A DNA stretch of 64,000 nt, taken from IMG/VR virus record IMGVR_UViG_3300031963_000004, positions 62,001-126,000 of that record, one strand, 5' to 3'. This DNA comes from a virus. Positions 1 through 8,722 of the stretch are shown here, piece after piece (position 1 is the stretch's first letter; each line of letters starts with the position of its first letter). Made by a program: the position numbers and the translations under genes. The notes under the pieces were generated by a model. It saw only the letters and a program-made list of their open reading frames with translations. It made no database searches and was not told the DNA's origin.

Positions 1-1595
1 TTATCAAAAATAATTGCGCTTGAACCACCTAAATCGCCATTGTCGTTAAATTGTATACTATTAACTGGTCCGCTTGGTAACGTTTTAACAATTTGAGTTG
101 GTTCCCATGCAACTGTACCATTGCCTCTTGTTGTTAAAACAAAGTTAGGGCTACCGCCTGTTAATGTTAAATTAGCTGCACTACCTAAATTAACTGGACC
201 TTCAACTGTTAAACTACTTAGATTACCTAAATTAGTAATGTTGGGCTGATTACTATCAGTTAATGATCCTGATAAACTAGCTGCATTAACAGAGGTAACA
301 CTTAAATTATTTGCATTGAAGCTACTACCACTAAATGACAAACCTGTTGGTGTAGCAGAAATTGTTTGCTCACCTAAATATATTGTATTACCTGATAGGT
401 ATATATCTTTCCAACGTTGTGTAGGTGATCCTAAATCATAGGCTATATCTACATTAGGTACAAGCGGTGATCTTACATTGCCTGTTAATGTTAAATCTCT
501 AGCAGTAACTCTACCATCCGCAGAAATATTATTAATAGATAAATTGTTTGCATCAATATTACCATTAGTATCAATACTTCCGCCTATATTTAAATTACCT
601 GCAATATTAGCTGAAGTTGTTGCAGTAATACTTGTAAATGCACCTGAGTTAGGGCTAATAGCACCAATACGACCAATGAAGGTATTGCTTGCTTGTACTG
701 TATTACCTATTACTCTTTGTGTTGATGTAATATTGCCACCAACTTGAAGTTGGTTAGTAATTCTATTGAATGTTAAGTTCGCAGATGATACGAATATACC
801 AGCACCATCTGTAATTTGAATTTGATTGTTTGCACCTGCTGATGTACCTGCACCTGCTGTAAAGAATGAAACTGTTGCAGTACCAGTATAAGGTGTTATA
901 TTACCTAAACTAGGAGAGCTAAAATCTACTTGATCGGCAACGACATCAAACTTGTCTGTTCTAAATAGTTCAAATGTTGTTTCATCAATAACTTTAGCGT
1001 AATACTTGCTGGTTCCTCTTTCACCTGACGTAGCGATTGCATTTAGAATATTAGCATCACCCTCTACACCAACAATAGTTAGTGGTACACCAGTTACAAT
1101 AGAACTAGCCTTAGTTAATGTTACAACAGCAGGGTTAGTTTTACTAATTCCTGCAATTTCATAAGATAAAACACCACTGTTTACAAACTGAAGGTTACCT
1201 TGTCCATCTGTCTGTAGTGCATATCCATTAACACCACCATAAATTTTAACATTTTCTATCTTACCCAAATCAACTACAGTATTTGAAGTAGGACCACCCG
1301 CATTTACCCAAGCTCCGTCCTGTACAGCCAATACCTGACCTTCTTGGACATTATCAATATTGAGCGTTGTGTTGGCAGAACCATCAACTTTAGCAAAGTT
1401 GAGTGTACTAACCTCTGTTAAAATTTCGGTTTGTGTTGTTGTATTACCGTCAGCAGGAGGGTGTAATAAAGGATCGTTCCCTATATACAGTTTTCGTTCG
1501 TCAGTTGCGAACCCTACTTCGCCTTCGGCTAATTGGGGCAGGTCTACGTTAGCCCCTGTACGGTGTTGAATCTTAGATACTTGTATGATTGCCAT
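1..1595 (-). CDS. Tail fibre-like repeat protein (3' end outside window)
   Basis: The reading frame opens at ATG 1595 (MAIIQVSKIQHRTGANVDLP) and stays open to base 1, so the C-terminus is missing. The N-terminus, with the phrase AEGEVGFATDERKLYIGND, is typical of phage fibre or collar proteins that carry short beta-repeats. Further in are Asn/Gly/Thr-rich repeats such as NQPNITNLGNLSSLTVEG, the same unit that is repeated 14 times in the 2166-aa plus-strand protein at 40-46.5 kb. It is therefore a virion surface or fibre protein, probably a paralogue of that gene. A late-type element GATAAATA lies 31 nt upstream. No clear Shine-Dalgarno is seen. Confidence 0.75.
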   Translation of the reverse strand, partial: MAIIQVSKIQHRTGANVDLPQLAEGEVGFATDERKLYIGNDPLLHPPADGNTTTQTEILTEVSTLNFAKVDGSANTTLNIDNVQEGQVLAVQDGAWVNAGGPTSNTVVDLGKIENVKIYGGVNGYALQTDGQGNLQFVNSGVLSYEIAGISKTNPAVVTLTKASSIVTGVPLTIVGVEGDANILNAIATSGERGTSKYYAKVIDETTFELFRTDKFDVVADQVDFSSPSLGNITPYTGTATVSFFTAGAGTSAGANNQIQITDGAGIFVSSANLTFNRITNQLQVGGNITSTQRVIGNTVQASNTFIGRIGAISPNSGAFTSITATTSANIAGNLNIGGSIDTNGNIDANNLSINNISADGRVTARDLTLTGNVRSPLVPNVDIAYDLGSPTQRWKDIYLSGNTIYLGEQTISATPTGLSFSGSSFNANNLSVTSVNAASLSGSLTDSNQPNITNLGNLSSLTVEGPVNLGSAANLTLTGGSPNFVLTTRGNGTVAWEPTQIVKTLPSGPVNSIQFNDNGDLGGSSAIIFD

Positions 1596-1625
1596 AGTAT
1601 AATTCTTATGAAAAGATGATTATAC

Positions 1626-1633
1626 TATTTATC
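1626..1633 (-). promoter_or_regulatory. Late promoter element GATAAATA
   Basis: GATAAATA on the minus strand resembles the T4 late consensus TATAAATA and lies 31 nt before the ATG of the fibre gene ending at 1595. Confidence 0.5.
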
Positions 1634-1653
1634 AATCAAATTTTAATTGGAAA

Positions 1654-2340
1654 CTATAGAAATTTTGAATAATATTCGTCTAATTTGCGAAACCAGATAT
1701 CCACATACCCATCAAATTCAGCTCCCTCAACTATAAATTCTAGGTACTGATTGTCTGCTGTACACATAAAAATCACACCCTTACGGATATTAGTCCCGTG
1801 TAACTCATTATGTGCTGTGGCATACGCTGCGGATTGTACAAAGTAATCTTCAATCCACTCACGCTTCTTGACTTTGTTGCTTTGTTTATGATCCATAATA
1901 GCTTCTTGTCCATCATGTATCCCACAAAGATCCGTAGTCCCTGCATAGACCTTAGGGAAATATAATGGTACTTCTACTCCCCAGGCTTCGTTTACCTTAC
2001 AAAGACCTTTCTCAATGATTGACTTAGCCATATTATGACTTTGTATACTGTATGGATTACTACCCGGCTCTTTTAACACACCCTCTTTGATATAGTCCTC
2101 AATGAACTTGTGCATTCTTGTACCACGCCCTGCTGCCTCAGTAGTAATCTCTTGCGCTCGTTTATGGCCAACACGGTTACGCCACTCCATTAATGCTTTT
2201 TTAGATTCTTCTGATTTAGTTGCGTCTAAGATAGTTGTTACACTGGGAAGTTTTTCTCCGTCTGGAGTAGCGTACTTTCTTGAGCCGTCAATTGTCTCTT
2301 TGCCGATTTTAACGTAGTTGAATTTGTTTGGATTGTACAT
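1654..2340 (-). CDS. PD-(D/E)XK exonuclease, MGME1/RecB-like
   Basis: A 228-aa protein. A GRGTRMHKF segment near residue 76 gives the His seen in RecB/MGME1-type nucleases. It is followed by GVEVPLYFPKVYAGTTDLCG and AIMDHKQSNK, which supply the GTxD and DxK catalytic motifs, and by QSAAYATAHNE, the QxxxY motif. Such nucleases are common in T4-like marine phages and degrade or trim DNA ends; the substrate here is inferred. The start is ATG 2340 rather than the upstream TTG. A sigma70-type promoter ends exactly 6 nt before this ATG and no Shine-Dalgarno is present, so the mRNA is probably leaderless. The next gene upstream is iscA. Confidence 0.8.
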   Translation of the reverse strand: MYNPNKFNYVKIGKETIDGSRKYATPDGEKLPSVTTILDATKSEESKKALMEWRNRVGHKRAQEITTEAAGRGTRMHKFIEDYIKEGVLKEPGSNPYSIQSHNMAKSIIEKGLCKVNEAWGVEVPLYFPKVYAGTTDLCGIHDGQEAIMDHKQSNKVKKREWIEDYFVQSAAYATAHNELHGTNIRKGVIFMCTADNQYLEFIVEGAEFDGYVDIWFRKLDEYYSKFL

Positions 2341-2346
2341 CAAGAT

Positions 2347-2375
2347 ATTGTATTACGTTTTTACTAATAATACAA
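2347..2375 (-). promoter_or_regulatory. sigma70-type promoter, leaderless start
   Basis: Minus strand TTGTAT (2375-2370), 17-bp spacer, TACAAT (2352-2347), then 6 nt to the ATG at 2340. The predicted +1 is the A of the start codon. It lies in the gap after iscA. Confidence 0.55.
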
Positions 2376-2376
2376 C

Positions 2377-2697
2377 TTAAACGGTGAAGCTTTCCCCGCA
2401 ACCACAACGTGCTTTTTCGTTTGGATTTATAAACTCAAAGCCCTCGTTGAGTCCTTTACGAACATAATCAACTGTAAGGCCTTTAACATATACTAGACTT
2501 TTTTGGTCAACTATAATGTTGACACCATGTGTTTCTATTACATTGTCTCCGTCATTTGTATTGTCAACGTATTCAAGTATATACGCAAGACCACTACAAC
2601 CAGTAGTCTTAACACCAACACGAATTCCCATACCTTTACCACGGTGTAGTAAATGTTTAGATATTTTTTTAGCTGCTCGTTCGGTTACTTCAATCAT
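2377..2697 (-). CDS. iscA: IscA/HesB-type iron-sulfur cluster carrier
   Basis: A 106-aa A-type Fe-S carrier, almost exactly the length of E. coli IscA (107 aa). The three ligand cysteines are in place: Cys34 in TTGCSGLAY and Cys98/Cys100 in RCGCGESF at the C-terminus. The family binds a [2Fe-2S] or [4Fe-4S] cluster and hands it to apo-proteins. Phage copies are known as auxiliary genes in marine T4-like phages. The client is unknown; it may be a host enzyme or a phage radical SAM protein (two are encoded at 61-63 kb). The start overlaps the stop of the upstream gene by 4 nt (ATGA), indicating translational coupling. Confidence 0.93.
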   Translation of the reverse strand: MIEVTERAAKKISKHLLHRGKGMGIRVGVKTTGCSGLAYILEYVDNTNDGDNVIETHGVNIIVDQKSLVYVKGLTVDYVRKGLNEGFEFINPNEKARCGCGESFTV

Positions 2698-3029
2698 TTT
2701 GTAGCTGCGCGGTCAGCCATCTTTTGAACAATCTTTGATGCATCGTCAGGAGTCATTGCTCCCATTTGTGCGTTTGGATGCTGACCTTTGAAAATAACGT
2801 TGTCCCCTTTAATATCATCAATCAGATTACTTAAAGGTTCTTTTTTAACCATATCATAGATGTCAGACTTGTCTATGATAATGTCATTACTTTTTAGAAT
2901 TTCTAATAACGCACTTGTGCTTAAAGGTTCAGTACTACCAACGTCAAGGTAACGTGATTTAAGTTGACTGGTTACCGCAGTCAACTTAACACGCAATGGA
3001 TCTTTATCTTCGAACTCAAATAAACGCAT
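2694..3029 (-). CDS. Hypothetical protein, coupled to iscA
   Basis: A 111-aa soluble protein I do not recognise. It starts [10 protein letters not shown] and ends with a Met/Ala-rich tail ([26 protein letters not shown]). The N-terminus recalls the short M[KR]xxEF peptides found on several other proteins here (see 3727, 7040, 28495). The 4-nt overlap with iscA and the 2-nt gap to the upstream gene place it in one operon. Likely a virion or virion-assembly protein, by context only. Confidence 0.7.
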   Translation of the reverse strand: MRLFEFEDKDPLRVKLTAVTSQLKSRYLDVGSTEPLSTSALLEILKSNDIIIDKSDIYDMVKKEPLSNLIDDIKGDNVIFKGQHPNAQMGAMTPDDASKIVQKMADRAATK

Positions 3030-3031
3030 TA

Positions 3032-3727
3032 TTAGCGTTTCCCGCGTCCTACTGTAGGCTCTGGAACTTCAGGCTCTTCTTCAGGAACTTCAGGCATTTC
3101 TGCATCCATCGATGGCATCTCTTCACCAGGAACTTCACCCATGCCGCCTGCTGGAGGTACCTCACCGAATGCTGCAGGAGCACCGCCACCTGTAACAACA
3201 TTCATAGCATTTTGCAAACCAAGCTTAGCTTGCTGCAATGCCGAGCCTAATGCGCTAAGTGCGCCTGTAGCTTCATTGTTAAATTGTTCACCTGCGTCAA
3301 CACCAATTTCACTGTTAACACTATCAACCACTGCAGGTAATTCTTTAACTAACATGTCAGAAATATCTTCAATCATTTTCTGTACACTGTCAATCATGTC
3401 CTTAGCGGCTAGAACAACTTGTGCTTGTTCAACACCTTCGTTCTCTACAACAATACGACTGTTATATGCAGGAAGCGCCTTAAGTTCACCGTAATGGTGT
3501 TTTAACGCTTGCTCCATAAATATCAATTTCAAATACGCTGGATTCTGCTCACTAGAATGTATGTCAGGAGATTGTCTAGTTTCACCTATCAACCCTCTCA
3601 CTTTTAGTAGCATATCTTTTGTTTTAGCTAAATCTAGCTTATCAAAGTTATAGTCTGCGTTAAAATTCTCATTCAACGCTCTTTTAGCGATTAGCTTAGG
3701 TTTAGAATTAAATTCGGTAAGTTTCAT
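3032..3727 (-). CDS. Hypothetical protein with Pro/Glu-rich tail
   Basis: 231 aa from ATG 3727, which has a GGGAAAA Shine-Dalgarno and follows a GATAAATA late element. A longer frame exists but begins with TTG inside the neighbouring gene. Sequence: MKLTEFN start, a helical middle (about residues 30-170), then a Gly/Pro/Glu/Met-rich low-complexity tail containing repeated GEVP, MPEVPE and EEPEVPEP. The late-type promoter and the MKLTEF start suggest a virion internal or scaffold-associated protein; I cannot name a family. Confidence 0.75.
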   Translation of the reverse strand: MKLTEFNSKPKLIAKRALNENFNADYNFDKLDLAKTKDMLLKVRGLIGETRQSPDIHSSEQNPAYLKLIFMEQALKHHYGELKALPAYNSRIVVENEGVEQAQVVLAAKDMIDSVQKMIEDISDMLVKELPAVVDSVNSEIGVDAGEQFNNEATGALSALGSALQQAKLGLQNAMNVVTGGGAPAAFGEVPPAGGMGEVPGEEMPSMDAEMPEVPEEEPEVPEPTVGRGKR

Positions 3728-3752
3728 AGTTTTTCCCAAAATGCTTATATTG

Positions 3753-3760
3753 TATTTATC
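3753..3760 (-). promoter_or_regulatory. Late promoter element GATAAATA
   Basis: GATAAATA on the minus strand, 25 nt before ATG 3727, with a leader containing a Shine-Dalgarno. Confidence 0.5.
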
Positions 3761-3770
3761 AAAAGAGGTA

Positions 3771-4247
3771 TTATTTGTAGGAACTTTTCTCAAACTGTCT
3801 GAGCTGCCATTTTTTGGACTTTTCAGCTAGTACTTCAAGTTCGTTAATAACACGCACTCTTTTGCGTTTTTCTTCCGTCAGTTTTGCTTGAAACAATAGG
3901 TTGTTTCCCGTATCCTTAGTTTTTTTAAGCAATTTCTCGTATATTTTAATATTTATTTCTAAACCTGTCAATCTTTGGTCTAGTTCTACTAATTGCTTGG
4001 TGCCCATAATGTCGTTCATGCGGTCCAAAACCACCCAAGTTACTGAATGCTTGAGGCTAGAAAGCAATAGTTTTCCGTGATAGTTGACCTTCTCTATCGA
4101 AAACTCTATGTCTTGTTTTTTAATTATATAGGATTCAAATAATTTATATGAATTACCCTCTTTGGTAATTACAGAATCCTTTACTTTCTCGTAAACTGTG
4201 GATGTTACCAAACTTTCTAAAGCCTGATATACTTTGAGTTTATTCAT
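3771..4247 (-). CDS. Hypothetical helical protein
   Basis: 158 aa from ATG 4247 (MNKLKVYQALES), chosen because AGGTGG lies 6 nt upstream; a longer start at 4262 has no such site. Lys/Glu-rich with a predicted coiled-coil stretch (about residues 90-140, KQLVELDQRLTGLEINIK onwards). Function unknown. It overlaps the end of the upstream gene by 8 nt, so it is co-transcribed with it. Confidence 0.65.
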   Translation of the reverse strand: MNKLKVYQALESLVTSTVYEKVKDSVITKEGNSYKLFESYIIKKQDIEFSIEKVNYHGKLLLSSLKHSVTWVVLDRMNDIMGTKQLVELDQRLTGLEINIKIYEKLLKKTKDTGNNLLFQAKLTEEKRKRVRVINELEVLAEKSKKWQLRQFEKSSYK

Positions 4248-4689
4248 CTTTAACCACCTCAAAATGTATGTTACGCAACTCAGGGCTGGTATCTAAAAAA
4301 GAAGTAAGATTGGGTATATCGTCTAATTTTATCATTGGAACCTGCTCACAGTCAGTGTACAGTCCACCTAGTTCGTGTTCTGAATTTTCAAACACAGCAC
4401 CATAATTTACGTAAAACTTAAAGGACCACATTTTTACTGGTTCGTCACTATTAAGCAAAAAACCAAATCTCTCTAACTTTTCAAGGTTTACTGTTGTTTC
4501 TACGGGATCTGTTATGTTTTCAGGCTGCGCACGTAATGATATAACCTGTATAATAGTATCTAGGTTAGCTTGCATACTACGTTTTTGATACCACTCTGCT
4601 TCGTTACTTGACCCTAGTGGTGCCCTGCGTTGCGTAATTCCTGTCTTTGTTATATTGAACAAAGTACTACATCTTATACTCATTCCCAT
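4240..4689 (-). CDS. Hypothetical protein
   Basis: About 149 aa. Candidate starts are ATG 4689 and ATG 4683; an upstream TTG at 4707 would overlap the terminator hairpin of the preceding gene and is unlikely. The sequence is a mixed alpha/beta soluble protein with no motif I recognise. It is the first gene after the terminator at 4714-4734, so it depends on read-through or on an unseen promoter. Confidence 0.65.
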   Translation of the reverse strand: MGMSIRCSTLFNITKTGITQRRAPLGSSNEAEWYQKRSMQANLDTIIQVISLRAQPENITDPVETTVNLEKLERFGFLLNSDEPVKMWSFKFYVNYGAVFENSEHELGGLYTDCEQVPMIKLDDIPNLTSFLDTSPELRNIHFEVVKDE

Positions 4690-4713
4690 GACAGTATTTA
4701 ATGACAATAAAAA

Positions 4714-4734
4714 ACCCGAGAATAAATCTCGGGT
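4714..4734 (-). terminator. Rho-independent terminator
   Basis: 8-bp stem ACCCGAGA/TCTCGGGT with a 5-nt loop followed by a T-run on the minus strand (TTTTTTATT). It directly follows the gene 4757-5152. Confidence 0.85.
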
Positions 4735-4756
4735 CCTTTGTGATTACTAGTTTAAA

Positions 4757-5152
4757 TTAAGCTAATTTGAAACCGTTGTTTGTTACAACAGCACCAGTTA
4801 ATGCATAACCGTTAACTGTACCTAAAGCACGAACTGCTGCTTGTAGATCGCTAGCTGTCCACGCTGCTGTTGGGTATACAGCGATACTCATGTTATTAGC
4901 TGTACCACTTGCTTCTACTTGATAGAAGTGAACTGTTGCTAATTGTGTGATGCACTTGATAACTGCTTCTACTGCGCCACCAACATCCATTTGTGCTGAT
5001 GGGTCACCACCTAAGTCCATACCGAAGAAGTCTAACTTAGGACCTGCGATTTGAACTGGAACACCTGTTGAAGCACTACCTGAACCGTTTAATTGGTCGA
5101 TTGCGAATACTGGTTTTACATCACCGTTTACTAATTGATTATTATTTGCCAT
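4757..5152 (-). CDS. Small probable virion protein, own transcription unit
   Basis: 131 aa, Ala/Gly/Val/Asn-rich, with a single Cys (IKCITQL), no signal peptide and the composition of a beta-rich capsid or tail protein. It has a strong Shine-Dalgarno (AAAGGAAT), a late-type element AATAAATA 41 nt upstream, a small GAGCC/GGCTC hairpin in the leader, and its own strong terminator. That makes it a single-gene unit, suggesting high expression late in infection. No family recognised; a decoration, tube or abundant internal protein would fit. Confidence 0.75.
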   Translation of the reverse strand: MANNNQLVNGDVKPVFAIDQLNGSGSASTGVPVQIAGPKLDFFGMDLGGDPSAQMDVGGAVEAVIKCITQLATVHFYQVEASGTANNMSIAVYPTAAWTASDLQAAVRALGTVNGYALTGAVVTNNGFKLA

Positions 5153-5192
5153 TTTCTTATTCCTTTAAAAAGTTGAGCCGAGGCTCTAATTG

Positions 5193-5200
5193 TATTTATT
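5193..5200 (-). promoter_or_regulatory. Late promoter element AATAAATA
   Basis: AATAAATA on the minus strand, 40 nt before ATG 5152, followed by a GAGCC-TC-GGCTC hairpin in the leader. Confidence 0.45.
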
Positions 5201-5217
5201 CCTTTTGTAAAAAAAGG

Positions 5218-6363
5218 TTACCTACCTGCTAGATTTTGACGGCTAAATCCTAGTCTATCTACAAATTTAAGCCCATTAGCCACAAATCCCTCTTGTGTCT
5301 GAGTGCCGTCTTGTAGATATCCTTGAATTGGGCCGACTTCTGCTTGCTTAGCTAACTGCTGAACAAGCTCCATCTTAAGTTTATATATGCTTACCCATAT
5401 AATAAATGCTGCTTTTACTTCATTCTTTTTAGCTGTAATGTATTCAGTTAATTTTGCTTTCATCTTATCAGACATAGGTCGTGTACCTAAAAAGTCTAAG
5501 AATTCACTACCCATGTCATTAAGATTTCCTGCTACAATTCTCTTATTAATATAAACTGTAAACAATCCAGAAAACCCTGCTCTAGCCTGCGGTGCGTTAT
5601 TTAATAAATCGTCTACCATAGCACCATAAGTTTGTATTGATGTTGATGCAGATTTTACGCTAGATTGTGATAATTTTAATTTAGGTGGATTGGGCATTGC
5701 ACTAGGAACGATTGCAACTTTTGTTCTATTCTGTAGGTTGCCTATATTCCCGTTCAATGTCTTAGCATCATCTGTACTCGTTGCATCAGGTGCTAGATAT
5801 TGATGCACTGCAATACCTGCAATTTTATTATTAAACAGTTTACCTAAATCACTTGATGCGTCCAATGAATATGATATACCGTTTGGGTTCGCTCTAAAAT
5901 TATACTTACCTTGTTGAGGTTGTAGTGGTTGACTGAATAACAAATCACCCCAATAATAACCTGGCTGTGCAGGGGTCGCCCCTTCTAATTCTTGCCAAAT
6001 ATTGCCTACCAGTTGACTAAGTTCACTTCTATCAACACCTCTTGCTGCATCATATTGTACAAAATGTTCTGGGCTATAGATAGCACGACCTGCACCACCT
6101 GCCTTATTAAACATGTGTTTGTCCATAATAGCAAATCTACCATTTGCATCACGACCAAATATTAATGCTGGATATCCATCCCACTTGATTGTTACAGTAT
6201 TAGGATTACTTGCGGTAGCTTGTATTGCCTGCAATGCACGGCTTGCACCTTGTGATCCTTCAATGAAGATTAAATCTTCAGGATGATCTAAATGTCCCTT
6301 AGCTTCTTTAACTATAGCTAAAGATTTTAGTTTTTCTAAGGTTTCTTTTATTTCGTAAATCAT
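5218..6363 (-). CDS. DUF6267-like protein with KxDG nucleotidyltransferase-like motif
   Basis: 381 aa. The N-terminus HLDHPEDLIFIEGSQGASRAL followed by VTIKWDGYPALIFG matches the family of unknown function common in T4-like phages (from memory, DUF6267). The K60-W-D62-G63 motif, FNK at 85-87 and GDLLF at 139-143 follow the order and approximate spacing of motifs I, Ia and III of DNA/RNA ligases and capping enzymes. A covalent nucleotidyltransferase fold is thus possible, but the later ligase motifs are not evident and the activity is an inference. The start overlaps the next upstream gene by 4 nt. Confidence 0.75.
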   Translation of the reverse strand: MIYEIKETLEKLKSLAIVKEAKGHLDHPEDLIFIEGSQGASRALQAIQATASNPNTVTIKWDGYPALIFGRDANGRFAIMDKHMFNKAGGAGRAIYSPEHFVQYDAARGVDRSELSQLVGNIWQELEGATPAQPGYYWGDLLFSQPLQPQQGKYNFRANPNGISYSLDASSDLGKLFNNKIAGIAVHQYLAPDATSTDDAKTLNGNIGNLQNRTKVAIVPSAMPNPPKLKLSQSSVKSASTSIQTYGAMVDDLLNNAPQARAGFSGLFTVYINKRIVAGNLNDMGSEFLDFLGTRPMSDKMKAKLTEYITAKKNEVKAAFIIWVSIYKLKMELVQQLAKQAEVGPIQGYLQDGTQTQEGFVANGLKFVDRLGFSRQNLAGR

Positions 6364-7040
6364 TTCTTTTCCTGAATCTTTTTCTGCACTTCGCCGACTA
6401 ACTTTTCTAAGTCACCGGTAGTCATTCTATCAAGTAAATTTATTACTGTTGCTAATTTAACTCTTGCAGTTTCAGATGGTTCTTCAGGAACGTTAGGTTG
6501 ATTAAGTTTTATAACATCATAAATGACTTTACCTATTTTTCTAATAGTAGGTAGTCCTCTGTTTATTTGATAGGTACTTGCTACCTGTGCAGTCAATGCT
6601 TGTAGTTCTCCTTGTGACTGAGCAAGATTATATCCGCTAGCGTACTGAGTTATTACTTGCATTAGATATTGTGCCAAATCAAAATCTTGGTGGGTAGCCA
6701 ATGTTCTTTCATATTGACCTTTATATGCGGTATATTGAGGGGTGCCTGGATTTACTTGCTGCCTACCTACTACAATAGGTTTACCTTGATTAATTAGATC
6801 CATCATTTGTTTGGCAATAGCTGCTTCTTGTTGACTTTTCTGAACCTTTGGCCAAACAATACTTAGCATTCCATTCATTTTACCAACGAATGTGTCGATA
6901 AAATGTTCTTCTTCAAATCTTGATTTTGCTCGTTTGGCTCCTATGCTGGATCCGGCAGCACCTGCTAAGCCACCTATTCCTAACTGAACCCATTTTGATA
7001 GGCCTTCGTTGACACTCTCATCAACTTCCTGTAGTTTCAT
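6360..7040 (-). CDS. Hypothetical protein, possible packaged internal protein
   Basis: 226 aa, starting MKLQEVDESVNEGLSKW. A short Gly/Ala-rich hydrophobic segment (LGIGGLAGAAGSSIGA, residues 20-35) is followed by a long helical body rich in Gln/Ala. T4 internal proteins carry a cleaved N-terminal capsid-targeting peptide ending in Glu; the VNE-GL sequence here resembles such a site, but this is inference. Coupled by overlaps to genes on both sides. Confidence 0.65.
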   Translation of the reverse strand: MKLQEVDESVNEGLSKWVQLGIGGLAGAAGSSIGAKRAKSRFEEEHFIDTFVGKMNGMLSIVWPKVQKSQQEAAIAKQMMDLINQGKPIVVGRQQVNPGTPQYTAYKGQYERTLATHQDFDLAQYLMQVITQYASGYNLAQSQGELQALTAQVASTYQINRGLPTIRKIGKVIYDVIKLNQPNVPEEPSETARVKLATVINLLDRMTTGDLEKLVGEVQKKIQEKK

Positions 7041-7275
7041 CGTTTCTTCTTATGCTTTTAGAGAATTTGTCCTGATCTTTGTTTTTTATAGCACTTAATA
7101 GCTTTCTCTCTAGGATAGCTGCTTTTTCAGGATCATAATGTTTATTGATCATTTCGATGAGGTTTATGGCACTTGTTATTATATTATGGGCGCGGCTTTC
7201 TATCATGTGCTTAGTATCACGCTTGTCACCCAATGCTTGCAGTTCCTCAAGCAAACTCTTTGTTTTGCGTTCCAT
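7021..7275 (-). CDS. Small helical hypothetical protein
   Basis: 84 aa, charged and helical. ATG 7275 is preceded by a GGGGATTT sequence and, 19 nt upstream, a GATAAATA late element that overlaps the 3' end of the helicase gene. The 3' end overlaps the next gene by 20 nt. Function unknown. Confidence 0.65.
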   Translation of the reverse strand: MERKTKSLLEELQALGDKRDTKHMIESRAHNIITSAINLIEMINKHYDPEKAAILERKLLSAIKNKDQDKFSKSIRRNDETTGS

Positions 7276-7294
7276 TGTAAAATCCCCGTTTAAA

Positions 7295-7302
7295 TATTTA
7301 TC
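7295..7302 (-). promoter_or_regulatory. Late promoter element GATAAATA
   Basis: GATAAATA on the minus strand between the helicase gene and the gene starting at 7275. It would start late transcription of the 7275-to-5218 gene block. Confidence 0.5.
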
Positions 7303-8722
7303 ACTTCCTCAGACTATTAATCATGCTTTTTAGTCTGACGCTTGGAATGTCTGCTGTCACTTTGGGGAGTTCTATTTTCTCCTCAGGAAGCTCACTGTTA
7401 TGTATAGGGCTCGGGGCTACGGTTACACTAGCACTTCTAAACGTACTAATTATATCTTTTGCGCTAGGTAATGGATTATTAGCTTTGAAATCATCAGTTC
7501 CAGGGTCTGTAATTCTCAATGTTTCTACGTTAAACTCAAGTTCAATCTTTTGCCCTACTCCTGAACTGCTACGTGTTTTCATAAGCTGAATCTGATATTG
7601 ACCACGTTCACGCATACTACGACTTGTAAAAATACCAAACACATTGTCTGCCGTATTAATCTTACTAATACCACCTGAGATATGACTATGATCAAATTCA
7701 ATTTCTTCTACTGCACTACGATTTAACTGACTTGCTGTAACTAGCAGCACGTTCAATTCTTTGGATAGATTACGCAATTCTTCCGACACATATTTGTCTT
7801 TGATAAACAAGTCTGAGGGGCTGACTTTTGCGCTGACGGGCATAAGAAGGTCAAGATAGTCAACACAGAGAAAATCAATCTTTGCCCCTGTCTTAATTTC
7901 ATATTCCTTACAATATGCTCGTAAGTCATTAATTGTGCTTTGAGCAGGTAAATACTTAATCTGTAGTTTACCTGACTTCTTAGCTAACATCTTTACTTTC
8001 ATTTCAACATTCTCAATTTCCTTAAAAATGTCACGGCTGCTAGTTTCTGTCATCATACTATCTATACGCATCGAACAAAGACCTTCTGCTAATTCTAATG
8101 TGACATAGATACCAGTAAGTCCTGCTTTACTCCAGTTAACTGCAAGATTTTGCATGAATAATGATTTACCTGATCCTGAACCACCTGCGAATATTTGTAG
8201 TTCACCTCTATTGAAACCACCATATAGCTTACTATCAACAGTGGGCCATCCTGTACTGATTTGACCATTACTACTCTTAAGTAGCATCAATCTACCACGT
8301 GGGTCAGAGAAATAGTCAGTACCCATATCTTTTGTAATTGATATTTGCACTGCGTCTTTAATTAATTTTTCAACTGGATCAAAATTACCTTTTTCTAACA
8401 AGTCGGCTGATTTTAGAATCGCTCTTTCTAGTTCTTGTCTACGGGTAAAGGCTTCAAACTCGTCAAGAAACCATTCATAGTGTTTATCATCTAGATCAGG
8501 AATGGGTTCTAAAGTTGAATTAGATGCAGCATTTACTTGCTTGATATCTGGAATAACATTATATTCTTCTACATAGGTTTTCAAAAACTTTGCTGCTTCT
8601 CTTAAAGACTTATCAAAGTTTTCATGATTCATAATATTGGATACACGCATATATAGCTCACTGCTAGTGAGCATCATACATAGAAATAAACGCTGTACCT
8701 CTACATTATATTCTTTTAACAA
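7301..8722 (-). CDS. 41: Replicative DNA helicase, gp41/DnaB-like
   Basis: 473 aa. A RecA-fold helicase core has Walker A at about residues 180-187 (GGSGSGKS, preceded by GELQIFA) and Walker B around IDFLCVDYLDLL. The segment LLVTASQLNRSA matches the DnaB H3 region, and HISGGISKINTADNVFGI the family C-terminal motif. The N-terminal 130 residues form a helical domain as in gp41. It would be the hexameric 5'-3' helicase of the phage replisome, working with the primase whose gene lies immediately upstream and overlaps by 17 nt. A Pro/Ser-rich C-terminal tail of about 50 residues is unusual. Confidence 0.93.
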   Translation of the reverse strand: MLKEYNVEVQRLFLCMMLTSSELYMRVSNIMNHENFDKSLREAAKFLKTYVEEYNVIPDIKQVNAASNSTLEPIPDLDDKHYEWFLDEFEAFTRRQELERAILKSADLLEKGNFDPVEKLIKDAVQISITKDMGTDYFSDPRGRLMLLKSSNGQISTGWPTVDSKLYGGFNRGELQIFAGGSGSGKSLFMQNLAVNWSKAGLTGIYVTLELAEGLCSMRIDSMMTETSSRDIFKEIENVEMKVKMLAKKSGKLQIKYLPAQSTINDLRAYCKEYEIKTGAKIDFLCVDYLDLLMPVSAKVSPSDLFIKDKYVSEELRNLSKELNVLLVTASQLNRSAVEEIEFDHSHISGGISKINTADNVFGIFTSRSMRERGQYQIQLMKTRSSSGVGQKIELEFNVETLRITDPGTDDFKANNPLPSAKDIISTFRSASVTVAPSPIHNSELPEEKIELPKVTADIPSVRLKSMINSLRK

